From Porphyromonadaceae bacterium (lineage in GTDB: Bacteria > Bacteroidota > Bacteroidia > Bacteroidales > UBA11471): 55,125 nt of DNA. A model generated the notes under the pieces. It had not been told where the DNA came from, searched no databases, and worked only from the letters and a program-made list of their open reading frames with translations. The DNA lies in NCBI GenBank assembly GCA_021199145.1, contig JAJQIP010000021.1, forward strand, positions 1-55,125. Reading direction: 5' to 3'. Of this stretch, positions 25,644 to 33,224 are shown one piece after another. Made by a program: the position numbers and the translations under genes. Position 1 is the first letter of the stretch. Every line of letters starts with the position of its first letter.

Positions 25644-27740
25644 TTAGCTGATACGGCTGAAATCAATTTTCCGGCGGAAGAGCTTTTCCAGCCGGCGGGA
25701 GAGGACGTAATTGTCAGGCGTTGTCAAATCCGGGTCGGCATCCAGCACCTCCCCGGCAATATCCCGGGCCAACTGCAGAATCTGTCCATCCTTGGCGATA
25801 TTGGCCACCCGTAGGTCAAAGGCGATGCCGCTCTGTTGGGTTCCTTCCATATCTCCAGGGCCCCGCAGTTGCAGGTCAGCCTCCGAAATTTCAAAGCCGT
25901 CGTTGGTCTGGGTCATGATTTCAATCCGTTTACGGGTATCCTCCGTCAGTTTGTGCGAAGTCACCAGCACACAGTACGACTGGTCCGCCCCTCGTCCTAC
26001 CCGTCCACGCAACTGGTGCAGCTGCGAAAGGCCGAACCGCTCGGCGTTCTCTATGACCATCACCGTGGCGTTGGGCACATTCACCCCTACTTCGATAACC
26101 GTAGTAGCCACCATGATGTGCGCTTCCCCGCTGACAAAACGTTGCATCTCGGCCTCCTTCTCCGCTGGTTTCATCTTCCCGTGAACCATGCAGACCACAT
26201 ATTCGGGGAAGACCTCCCGAATCTGACGGAAACCCTCTTCGAGATTTTTCAAGTCTATCTTTTCACTCTCCTGTATCAACGGATAGACGATATAAATTTG
26301 CCGCCCCTGTTCGATTTGCCGGCGGATGGCGGCATACAGTTCGCCCCGTTGGTTGTCGTAGCGGTGGATAGTCGTGACCGGTTTCCGTCCCGGGGGAAGT
26401 TCATCGATGACCGAGACATCCAGGTCACCGTAGAGCGTCATGGCCAACGTTCGGGGAATCGGCGTGGCGGTCATGACCAGGACATGGGGCGGACGGCCGT
26501 TTTTCCGCCACAACCGCGAACGCTGTTCCACCCCGAAACGGTGCTGCTCGTCAATCACCACAAACCCCAAATTGGCGAAGTTGACGGTATCCTCCAACAA
26601 GGCATGCGTACCGATGAGGATTTTCACCTCGCCCGACAACAACCCCGCATGGATTCCTTCCCGCTCCTTCCGGCGGGTCGAACCGGTCAGCAGTTCTATG
26701 CGCACCCCGAGCGGACGCAACATCTCGCTCAAGGTCTCGTAATGTTGGGTAGCGAGAATTTCAGTCGGAGCCATGAGGCACGCCTGATAGCCGTTGTCAA
26801 CCGCCATAAGCATAGCCATCAGCGCCACCAAGGTCTTTCCGCTCCCCACATCGCCTTGGAGCAGGCGGTTCATCTGCCGACCGCTTCCCACATCCGTCCG
26901 AATCTCCTTCAGAACCCGTTTTTGTGCTCCGGTCAACTCAAAGGGGAGACACTCTCGGTAGAAGCGGTTGAAATACTCCCCGATAACCGTAAAGGGAAAT
27001 CCGTCCAACGCCCGTCTCCGTTGGCGGGTATAGCGCAGAATATTGAGTTGCAGGTAAAAAAGCTCTTCAAATTTGAGCCGGAACTGTGCTTTTCGCAGCA
27101 GGTCGGGCGAAGGGGGAAAATGAATGTTATACAGAGCCTCTCCGAGGTAAATCACCTGTGCCCGAGCAATGACGGCGGCGGGCAGCGTCTCCGGCAACTT
27201 GCGGGGAACGATTTTCCACAACGTGGAGATGATTTTCTGTATGGCCTTGGAGTTGAGGAAGTGGCTCCGCATCTTCTCGGTCGTTGTATAGTAGGGCTGC
27301 AACCCGCTATAGCCGTCAATCTCCGTATCGACGGCATCGATTTCGGGATGGGCGATATTGAGGCGGTTGCCGAAGAGAACCGGACGGCCGAAGAGGGTAT
27401 ACTCCCGCCCCGGCTGGTACCGCTCCTCTATATATTTAATTCCTTTGAACCAGACCAGTTCGATAGTTCCCGTATCGTCGGCAAAGAGGGCGGTGAGCCG
27501 CCGCTTGCGTCCCTCCCCCTGCGTCTCATAGCGCATAATCTTGCCCCGCAATTGGATATAGGGCATCGTTCCGGTGACCTCCCGAATGGTATAGGTATGC
27601 GAACGGTCGATATATTTATAAGGGATATAGTAGAGCAAATCCTCATAAGAGTAGATTCCCAACTCCTTGTTCAGCAATTCGGCCCGCTTGGGCCCCACCC
27701 CGGGGAGGAACTTGATGTCGTTCATCGAGAGGTCACTCAT
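25644..27740 (-). CDS. recG: ATP-dependent DNA helicase RecG
   Basis: Double-strand DNA translocase (698 aa) that remodels stalled replication forks and branched recombination intermediates. The N-terminal wedge/OB region contains LPGVGPKRAELL (about residues 13-24) and PYIQLRGKIMRYE. Helicase motifs follow: QGDVGSGKTLVALMA (motif I, about 294), the DEQHRFGV box (motif II, about 394), TATPIPRTLAM (motif III) and, in the second lobe, ATTVIEVGVNVPNATVM and QLHQLRGRVGRG. Normal length. Its start overlaps the end of ispD by 8 bases, so the two are translationally coupled. Confidence 0.96.
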   Translation of the reverse strand: MSDLSMNDIKFLPGVGPKRAELLNKELGIYSYEDLLYYIPYKYIDRSHTYTIREVTGTMPYIQLRGKIMRYETQGEGRKRRLTALFADDTGTIELVWFKGIKYIEERYQPGREYTLFGRPVLFGNRLNIAHPEIDAVDTEIDGYSGLQPYYTTTEKMRSHFLNSKAIQKIISTLWKIVPRKLPETLPAAVIARAQVIYLGEALYNIHFPPSPDLLRKAQFRLKFEELFYLQLNILRYTRQRRRALDGFPFTVIGEYFNRFYRECLPFELTGAQKRVLKEIRTDVGSGRQMNRLLQGDVGSGKTLVALMAMLMAVDNGYQACLMAPTEILATQHYETLSEMLRPLGVRIELLTGSTRRKEREGIHAGLLSGEVKILIGTHALLEDTVNFANLGFVVIDEQHRFGVEQRSRLWRKNGRPPHVLVMTATPIPRTLAMTLYGDLDVSVIDELPPGRKPVTTIHRYDNQRGELYAAIRRQIEQGRQIYIVYPLIQESEKIDLKNLEEGFRQIREVFPEYVVCMVHGKMKPAEKEAEMQRFVSGEAHIMVATTVIEVGVNVPNATVMVIENAERFGLSQLHQLRGRVGRGADQSYCVLVTSHKLTEDTRKRIEIMTQTNDGFEISEADLQLRGPGDMEGTQQSGIAFDLRVANIAKDGQILQLARDIAGEVLDADPDLTTPDNYVLSRRLEKLFRRKIDFSRIS

Positions 27741-28407
27741 GGGCGCACAACGTTTCGGCCACCATCAAATCGTAAGGAGTAGTGATTTTCAAGTTCCGGG
27801 TCTCCCCTTCAATCAGCGTTACGGGATATCCGACCGCCTCGACCACCGAAGCATCGTCGGTAAACTCCTCCCGATACGGCTGTCGGTAAGCCGCCCGTAA
27901 AATATCCGCCACAAAAATCTGGGGGGTCTGCACGCTCCGATAGTCGGCTCTGCGTACGGCCACACCGCTTCCTCCATCGGTGACACAGCGCAGCGACTCC
28001 ACTACCGGCATCACGGGAATCGCCGCCCCACTCCGTGCGGCCTCGGTAAAGGCTCTCTCTATCAACTGATGAGAGACAAGGGGGCGCACCCCGTCGTGTA
28101 CGGCAATAAGACGTACCTCCGCCGAGATTTCTTGTAGGGCATTATAGACCGAATCAAAACGGGTAGCACCTCCGGAAATCAACCTGTGAGGCACGATAAA
28201 AGACTGTTGCTCGCACAACTTCTTCCAATAGGGGATATAGGCTTGGGGCAACGCCAGCACAAACTCCATCTCCTCCTCATAGTGGTAAAAGGCCAACATA
28301 GTACGCATCAAGAGCGGTATTCCCCCGATGGGGAGGAATTGTTTGGGAAACGACCTGCCCATCCGCTGGCCGATTCCGCCCGCCACCACAATCACACCTT
28401 TTTTCAT
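27733..28407 (-). CDS. ispD: 2-C-methyl-D-erythritol 4-phosphate cytidylyltransferase
   Basis: Third step of the MEP isoprenoid pathway: CTP plus MEP to CDP-ME. The 224-aa protein has the nucleotide-binding start AGGIGQRMGRSFPKQFLP (about residues 9-26), VHDGVRPLVS (about 104-113) and the C-terminal IEGETRNLKITTPYDLMVAE that is diagnostic for IspD. It shares its last 8 bases with the recG start. A minus-strand -7 box TATATTTG lies at 28427-28434, predicting a very short leader. Confidence 0.95.
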   Translation of the reverse strand: MKKGVIVVAGGIGQRMGRSFPKQFLPIGGIPLLMRTMLAFYHYEEEMEFVLALPQAYIPYWKKLCEQQSFIVPHRLISGGATRFDSVYNALQEISAEVRLIAVHDGVRPLVSHQLIERAFTEAARSGAAIPVMPVVESLRCVTDGGSGVAVRRADYRSVQTPQIFVADILRAAYRQPYREEFTDDASVVEAVGYPVTLIEGETRNLKITTPYDLMVAETLCAHE

Positions 28408-28426
28408 AGCGACAAATTATCCTAAA

Positions 28427-28434
28427 CAAATATA
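28427..28434 (-). promoter_or_regulatory. -7 promoter box for ispD-recG
   Basis: Plus-strand CAAATATA is TATATTTG on the minus strand, 20 bases before the ispD start. Confidence 0.6.
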
Positions 28435-28566
28435 CAAAAAAAATCAAAAAACTCCAAACCCCGCTCCCTGCCCCTTAGCCTGTTAAGAATTTACATCTTT
28501 GGTTGAAAGAGGTAGTAAAGATAAATTTATAAATTTATTAAGACCTTAGTAATATCCTGTTTCCTA

Positions 28567-28725
28567 TTGAAAATACTCTTTCTGGCAAGTCTGCTCTTTG
28601 GGGCACAATTCGACCTTTGGGCCTATGACTTTGCAGCGAATGGTATCTACTGCAGCATACCCTCACCTCCCACCGGCACTTATATATTCGACAATTCCTT
28701 AAATGCGGCAGGTCAGTTTGTGAAA
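28567..28725 (+). pseudogene. 5' remnant of a BspA-like surface protein gene
   Basis: A short frame beginning at TTG encodes a signal-peptide-like MKILFLASLLFGAQFDLWA, followed by YDFAANGIYCSI. This matches the N terminus of the intact BspA-like protein at 30692 (MKKMLFFVSLLLCSPLNLWA then YDFEVDGIYYNI) at both protein and codon level. After YCSI the similarity jumps: PSPPTGTYIF resembles the later PTPPTINSYTF of that protein's modules, suggesting an internal deletion. It then runs into the 3' end of the oppositely oriented DUF262 gene at 28727. Interpreted as a decayed paralogue truncated when the neighbouring cassette arrived. No functional product is expected. Confidence 0.6.
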
Positions 28726-28726
28726 A

Positions 28727-30571
28727 TTATTTGCCCGGGAATTCATATACCTTCATCAACTCATCTACCAGAGCAGTGGTGCGAGCCTTGATGTTCTCCA
28801 CAGTCCACATATTTTTGTCGGCTATCTCACTATTGATTTCAAGACCGTTCTTATAACCGATATAGCGTCCGTCTTTGCTCTTGCGGTCACGTTTCTCCTC
28901 GAACGACTTGTTGCCCAGCGTACTGTTATAGCCTGTAATGGTGAGGTTGCCTATCTTGTGTGTATATTCTTCAAGGTATTTGCGAGCCAAATCTTTATTA
29001 CCGCCGGCTATCATATTCACCCAACATGGAGGGATGTTCTCCCCTTCCGGGAAGATATGCTCAATCGTCCAGACAAATTTTTTGTCGGAACGTTCCCATA
29101 GGTCGGTCCAGGTCTCCTGAGTCATGGCCGATTCCGCAAGCTTACAAAGGATATAACGTGTCGCACTCGCATTATCTTTATAGACATCTCCCTCCAAACT
29201 ACGACGGAACTGCTCATCGGAAGCGCAATTGGCAGGAAGACTCAACACGTCAACTATCAGTGTCGTCACGTCATTACCGGTAGGCCTTGAATCTTCAATC
29301 CTACTGATGATATCCATGAAGATGCGTGTCAGGTCACGTGTACTCGGATAGTCCGTGACATTCCTGCGGACAAAATATCTGGTAAGCAAACGGATGTGTT
29401 CGTTAATCTGCCCTTCAGTGATTCCAAGATTATTCTTGTTTCTCATCAGATACATAAGAAGCAGGTAAGAGGGTGCGCCTTGTATATGATCAAGGTCTTC
29501 CAGTGCCTTGCGATAAGTTGTTTCTGTTGAGTCTTGAAGAATAAGCCAAGAATAAATCTGCCCGCAAGTCAGTATATCCTCAAGAAACGCAGAGAGATCT
29601 TTCTTGATAAGACTCTCGAATATATTAAGTAAATTCGAACGGGTAGCCATAGCTCCAAGAGGGTCTTTTTTCCGATTATTGTCAGTCTGGAAAGGCACAT
29701 TCAGACGGTGCTTGAAGGCGTTGTAATACTGACGGAAGAAACGTTCCTGGACGTTATAATCATCGGAAAGGTACCCCAAGAGCGTCTGCCAACAGTTGAA
29801 ACAATCATCACCGGTCTTATTGTTGCTGTTGCTTTCTGCACGCTCCATAATAAGATTCTTCATCAAGTCTATCGCTGTCAAAGGAGTGCCTCGGTTGTTC
29901 AGTGACTCAAAGAGCATATAAGCATCGGAGTGCGTGGAGACCTCTATCTTGACCAGCATGGCCTGCTTCACCTTGTCATACAGATCCAACATGAATTTGA
30001 CAGCACTTTTGCCATTCACTTTCTTCGCTTCTTCATCTATATCTGTATCTATACGATTCAGAAAATAGGTGTAGCATCGGGCTATCTTTCTCATGGGGTA
30101 ATAAGGATGCTTAGGAGCAGGAGCCTTTCGTAGACCCGCCTCATTCATCAGACAGTCAAAATCATCCCTGTTGTGATTTTGCACCTGCGGTACCAGCTTC
30201 ATTTCGTTGGGAGAGTCATCACTCTTCAGTGCCTTTTTAAGTAATGGTAGCTCATCCTCATCCTCTTCGCTCAAATCAGCTTTATGCTCCTTCAACCGAG
30301 TATATATTGCCGCCAGGAACAGACTGAGGGTAATCAACCGTTGCTGCCCGTCTATCACTTCCAGAGAAGGTTTGATGGCGTCACCTAAAGGAATACATAT
30401 GATAGAGCCTATGAAATATCCGGCATTGTTCTCACTGATATCATCGTAAAGCGCCTCCCACTCATGATAACTCCACGTGTATTCACGCTGATATTTGGGA
30501 ATGACATAGTAGAAGTTTCCGTTCGATGAGAGGATTTCATAAAGATGGTACTTATTAACACTCTGTATCAT
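28727..30571 (-). CDS. DUF262-DUF1524 protein, GmrSD-like putative defence nuclease
   Basis: 614-aa single-chain homologue of the GmrS-GmrD type IV restriction system, whose relatives cut modified phage DNA. The DUF262 domain (about residues 10-300) shows IPKYQREYTWSYHEWEALYDD (about 24-44) and the nucleotide-handling VIDGQQRLITLSLFLA (about 73-88). The C-terminal DUF1524 HNH-like nuclease shows TIEHIFPEGENIPPCW (His near 511) and KIGNLTITGYNSTLGNKSF (about 550-568). Both hallmark motifs are intact, so it is probably active. It stands alone, without methylase or partner genes, in an AT-richer islet between a BspA-like remnant and an intact BspA-like gene, consistent with acquisition by transfer. 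A minus-strand TATATTTG at 30625-30632 is its likely promoter. The phage target is unknown. Confidence 0.85.
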   Translation of the reverse strand: MIQSVNKYHLYEILSSNGNFYYVIPKYQREYTWSYHEWEALYDDISENNAGYFIGSIICIPLGDAIKPSLEVIDGQQRLITLSLFLAAIYTRLKEHKADLSEEDEDELPLLKKALKSDDSPNEMKLVPQVQNHNRDDFDCLMNEAGLRKAPAPKHPYYPMRKIARCYTYFLNRIDTDIDEEAKKVNGKSAVKFMLDLYDKVKQAMLVKIEVSTHSDAYMLFESLNNRGTPLTAIDLMKNLIMERAESNSNNKTGDDCFNCWQTLLGYLSDDYNVQERFFRQYYNAFKHRLNVPFQTDNNRKKDPLGAMATRSNLLNIFESLIKKDLSAFLEDILTCGQIYSWLILQDSTETTYRKALEDLDHIQGAPSYLLLMYLMRNKNNLGITEGQINEHIRLLTRYFVRRNVTDYPSTRDLTRIFMDIISRIEDSRPTGNDVTTLIVDVLSLPANCASDEQFRRSLEGDVYKDNASATRYILCKLAESAMTQETWTDLWERSDKKFVWTIEHIFPEGENIPPCWVNMIAGGNKDLARKYLEEYTHKIGNLTITGYNSTLGNKSFEEKRDRKSKDGRYIGYKNGLEINSEIADKNMWTVENIKARTTALVDELMKVYEFPGK

Positions 30572-30620
30572 ATTTTTTTGTGTTGGTTTTATCTTATATT
30601 TTGAAATATCTATTATGTTG

Positions 30621-30657
30621 TATACAAATATAATAATTTTATTAGTATATTTGTATA
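30621..30657. promoter_or_regulatory. Symmetric divergent promoter between DUF262 and BspA-like genes
   Basis: Perfect 12-bp inverted repeat TATACAAATATA (30621-30632) / TATATTTGTATA (30646-30657) with a 13-bp spacer. Each arm contains a TAnnTTTG -7 box, minus strand 30625-30632 for DUF262 and plus strand 30646-30653 for the BspA-like gene; a second plus-strand TATATTTG follows at 30654-30661. The two transcription units would compete for polymerase or share one symmetric regulator. Confidence 0.6.
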
Positions 30658-30691
30658 TTTGAAGCTAAAAATTAATTTTAATCCTATTTTT

Positions 30692-32479
30692 ATGAAAAAA
30701 ATGCTCTTTTTTGTAAGCCTGCTCCTCTGTTCACCACTCAATCTTTGGGCTTACGATTTTGAAGTAGATGGTATCTATTACAACATCTCAGGGTCAGAAG
30801 CTACCGTGACCTACAAAACCTCCTCTTACGATTCCTATTCAGAAAGTGTCATCGTTCCCGAAACGGTCACCTACAATTCAGTGACATATCCTGTCACCTC
30901 CATCGGAGACTGGGCATTTCAGTATTGCACGGGACTCACCCAAATAACTATCCCCGAAAGCGTCACCTCTATCGGCAGTGGTGCGTTTTACGATTGCTGG
31001 AAACTGACCTCGATAACCATCCCTGAAGGTGTAACCTCCATCGGCGGTTCTGCGTTTTACGGTTGCACGGGACTGACGGAAATCACCTCCAAGAATCCGA
31101 CTCCACCGACTATAAACAGCTATACATTTTATGGTGTGGATAAAATCAACTGTATCCTCATTGTCCCAACGGGATGTGAAAAAATGTATGCCTTAGCCGA
31201 TTATTGGAATGAATTCTACTCCGCCAATAAAGTGAACGATATCTATTATATCTTTTCAGGGTCGGAAGCTTTCGTGACCTACAAAACCACCGACTACAAC
31301 TCCTATTCAGGAAGCATCATCGTTCCCGAAACGGTCACTTACAACGGAGCGGTTTATCGTGTCACCGGAATCGGGAACTCCGCCTTTCGAGATTGTACGG
31401 AATTGATGGATGTAACACTGCCCAACAGTATAATCTCTATCGGAAATTATGCATTTGACGGATGTAACAGTTTGACGGACATCACCATTCCTGATAATGT
31501 CACTGAAATCGGTGACTATGCATTTTCCGGTTGCACAGGCTTGATGGAAATCACCTCCCAAGCCACAACTCCACCGACTATATACAGCCATACATTTGAA
31601 GGCGTGGACAAAACTGAATGTACCCCCAATGTTCCGACGGGATGTGGGGAAATCTATGCCCAGGCCGATTATTGGAGTGAATTCTATTCCGCCGGGAAAG
31701 TGGATGGCATCTATTATCTCTTTTCAGAATCAGAAGCTTCCGTGACCTACAAAACCATCGACTACAACTCCTATTCAGGAAGCATCATCGTTCCCGAAAC
31801 GGTTACCTACGGCGAAAATATTTATCGTGTCACCGGAATCGGGAGCTCCGCCTTTCGAAATTGCACGGGATTGACCGATGTAACACTGCCCAACAGTATA
31901 ACCTCTATCGGGATATATGCATTTTACAACTGCAGTAATTTGACAGAAATCACAATTCCCGACAATGTCACTTCCATCGGCAGTTCTGCTTTTTACAAGT
32001 GTTCTGGATTGACTGAAGTAACCCTTGGCAGCAATGTCACATCCCTTGGAGTGCTTGTATTTTACAACTGCACAGGCTTGACAGAAATCACCTCCAAGAC
32101 CTCGACACCACCGACTATATACAGCAATACGTTTAGTGGTGTGGATAAAACTTCTTGTATTCTCAATGTTCCAACGGGCTGCAAGAGTCTCTACGCCCAA
32201 GCCACCTATTGGAAAGATTTCTACACCATCAACGAAGTGGACTTTACAGAGGAATCAACCGGCATCAGAGAGATTTCCATGAATGCAGAGACGGTTATCA
32301 GCTTTGAAGCGGGAGCTATTGTGGTTCAAGGCGAGAATCTGCCGGTATCGGTCTATGACCTGACCGGACGGTTGCTCCGCCAAGAGACGGTTCAACAGGA
32401 GAAGCGGATTGACCTCCCCGCCGGTTGCTATATCGTCAAGGCCGGCAACACCACACAAAAATTTCTGTTGGGGAATTGA
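30692..32479 (+). CDS. BspA-like leucine-rich repeat surface protein with three 156-residue modules
   Basis: Secreted or surface LRR_5 (Treponema pallidum/BspA-type) protein of 595 aa. Start at 30692 (MKKMLFFVSLLLCSPLNLWA signal peptide) is preferred over an upstream TTG at 30659. Three tandem modules begin at 30767, 31235 and 31703, each with a cap (IYYxxSxSEA, YKTxxYxSYS, IIVPETVTY), several 23-residue LRRs (xxSIGxxAFxxCxxLTxITIP) and a TPPT...F.GVDK segment. The first two are exactly 468 bases; the third has one additional LRR. The C-terminal 75 residues (SVYDLTGRLLRQETV, LPAGCYIVKAG, KFLLGN) resemble a type A sorting domain of the type IX secretion system. BspA-like proteins often bind host or bacterial surfaces; the ligand is unknown. 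Confidence 0.88.
   Translation: MKKMLFFVSLLLCSPLNLWAYDFEVDGIYYNISGSEATVTYKTSSYDSYSESVIVPETVTYNSVTYPVTSIGDWAFQYCTGLTQITIPESVTSIGSGAFYDCWKLTSITIPEGVTSIGGSAFYGCTGLTEITSKNPTPPTINSYTFYGVDKINCILIVPTGCEKMYALADYWNEFYSANKVNDIYYIFSGSEAFVTYKTTDYNSYSGSIIVPETVTYNGAVYRVTGIGNSAFRDCTELMDVTLPNSIISIGNYAFDGCNSLTDITIPDNVTEIGDYAFSGCTGLMEITSQATTPPTIYSHTFEGVDKTECTPNVPTGCGEIYAQADYWSEFYSAGKVDGIYYLFSESEASVTYKTIDYNSYSGSIIVPETVTYGENIYRVTGIGSSAFRNCTGLTDVTLPNSITSIGIYAFYNCSNLTEITIPDNVTSIGSSAFYKCSGLTEVTLGSNVTSLGVLVFYNCTGLTEITSKTSTPPTIYSNTFSGVDKTSCILNVPTGCKSLYAQATYWKDFYTINEVDFTEESTGIREISMNAETVISFEAGAIVVQGENLPVSVYDLTGRLLRQETVQQEKRIDLPAGCYIVKAGNTTQKFLLGN
30767..32239 (+). repeat. Tandem intragenic repeat, 468-base unit
   Basis: Units at 30767-31234, 31235-31702 and 31703-32239. 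The second and third are near-identical over long stretches (for example around 31275-31330 and 31746-31802), suggesting recent duplication or gene conversion. The third carries 69 extra bases, one LRR. Confidence 0.8.
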
Positions 32480-32583
32480 TTCCCTTTCAATCTATAGGGA
32501 GAAAGGGGCTGGATAATTTCATATCCGGCCCCTTTCCTTGTTAACACAATAATATAATAATTTGAATCTAAATTTGTATACCG

Positions 32584-32609
32584 TTGTAAAAATTTGTTTT
32601 TTTTTACAA
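32584..32609. promoter_or_regulatory. Inverted repeat in the promoter of the His-rich protein/ATPase operon
   Basis: Perfect 9-bp arms TTGTAAAAA (32584-32592) and TTTTTACAA (32601-32609), 8-base spacer, ending 7 bases before the -7 box. A candidate site for a metal-responsive repressor, inferred from position. It could also act as a weak transcription terminator for the BspA-like gene because it is T-rich. Confidence 0.45.
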
Positions 32610-32616
32610 TAAAGGC

Positions 32617-32624
32617 TACTTTTG
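32617..32624 (+). promoter_or_regulatory. -7 promoter box for the His-rich protein/ATPase operon
   Basis: TACTTTTG, identical to the -7 box of the first metal ATPase at 18047; 18 bases before the ATG at 32642. Confidence 0.6.
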
Positions 32625-32641
32625 CAGCAAAAGAACGGGGT

Positions 32642-33067
32642 ATGAAAAAGCGGAAATCCCTATTTCTTATCTGGATGCTGGCCCATCTTATCGTATGGGT
32701 CCACGCCACCATCCCCCACCATCACCACAGCCGGCTTTTTGTTGCGGTCGTCCACTCCTTCGGCTCCGAATTTCTCACCCTACTTGACCATACCCACGAG
32801 GAACGGGCATCGGAAGCGGGTTATACCGAAGGGATAGATTATGTCGGGCAAGCGGTGGAGACCTCTTCGCTCCTGCAGATTGAAAGAGGCGGCACCCTGA
32901 TACTCACCCCGAATGACTTTCTGTGCCACGCTGAGCTGGCGGAAATCTCCGAATCGGAAAAAACTCTCTTGCCCCTCTGTTCTTTTGTTCCTAAGCCCTA
33001 TATTGTCGGTCCGCCCCCGCTGACAGGAGTCTGGACGACCATCGGACGTTCCCCGCCTCTCTGCTGA
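32642..33067 (+). CDS. Small exported His-rich protein (DUF6769-like), metal-ATPase partner
   Basis: 141-aa protein with a basic start and hydrophobic segment (MKKRKSLFLIWMLAHLIVWV), directly followed by ATIPHHHHSR, a four-histidine cluster (about residues 24-27), then FLTLLDHTHEE with two further histidines. A Cys in FLCHAEL and two near the C terminus add possible metal ligands. It resembles uncharacterised Bacteroidetes proteins found upstream of heavy-metal exporters (DUF6769-type), an assignment from memory of the pattern. It is followed by a P1B ATPase gene 157 bases later and shares its promoter, so a periplasmic metal-binding or delivery role is plausible but unproven. Confidence 0.65.
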   Translation: MKKRKSLFLIWMLAHLIVWVHATIPHHHHSRLFVAVVHSFGSEFLTLLDHTHEERASEAGYTEGIDYVGQAVETSSLLQIERGGTLILTPNDFLCHAELAEISESEKTLLPLCSFVPKPYIVGPPPLTGVWTTIGRSPPLC

Positions 33068-33078
33068 TTTTTCGATTC

Positions 33079-33201
33079 CTCTTCCTCCTGGAAGAGAACA
33101 AAAACTCAGTAAAAATCCATCGTATAAGATGCCGGAAAAGCCTCTCTCCACTGAGAGAAGGCCATGCACTTGGGATTGACCCCTCAGAGGGAGGTGCCTC
33201 C
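33079..33201 (+). other. Intercistronic hairpin cluster before the second metal ATPase
   Basis: Three stems lie in the 157-base gap: CTCTTCC (33079-33085)/GGAAGAG (33090-33096); GCCTCTCTC (33140-33148)/GAGAGAAGGC (33153-33162, one bulged A); GGAGG (33190-33194)/CCTCC (33197-33201). None has a T tract. They may stabilise, process or regulate the downstream message. Confidence 0.4.
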
Positions 33202-33224
33202 GTTGTACCTCTTGCATCCAAACG

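Noticed and set aside
25836..27782. Long plus-strand open frame (648 codons) opposite recG
   Set aside because: It is the mirror of a clear recG with all helicase motifs; its translation has no recognisable domain and is an artefact of GC-rich codon use.
30621..30657. Invertible (phase-variable) promoter flanked by inverted repeats
   Set aside because: The spacer is only 13 bp, inversion would regenerate nearly the same sequence, and no recombinase gene lies nearby.
30767..32239. CRISPR-like repeat array
   Set aside because: The repeats are in-frame leucine-rich repeats of a secreted protein, not short direct repeats with unique spacers.
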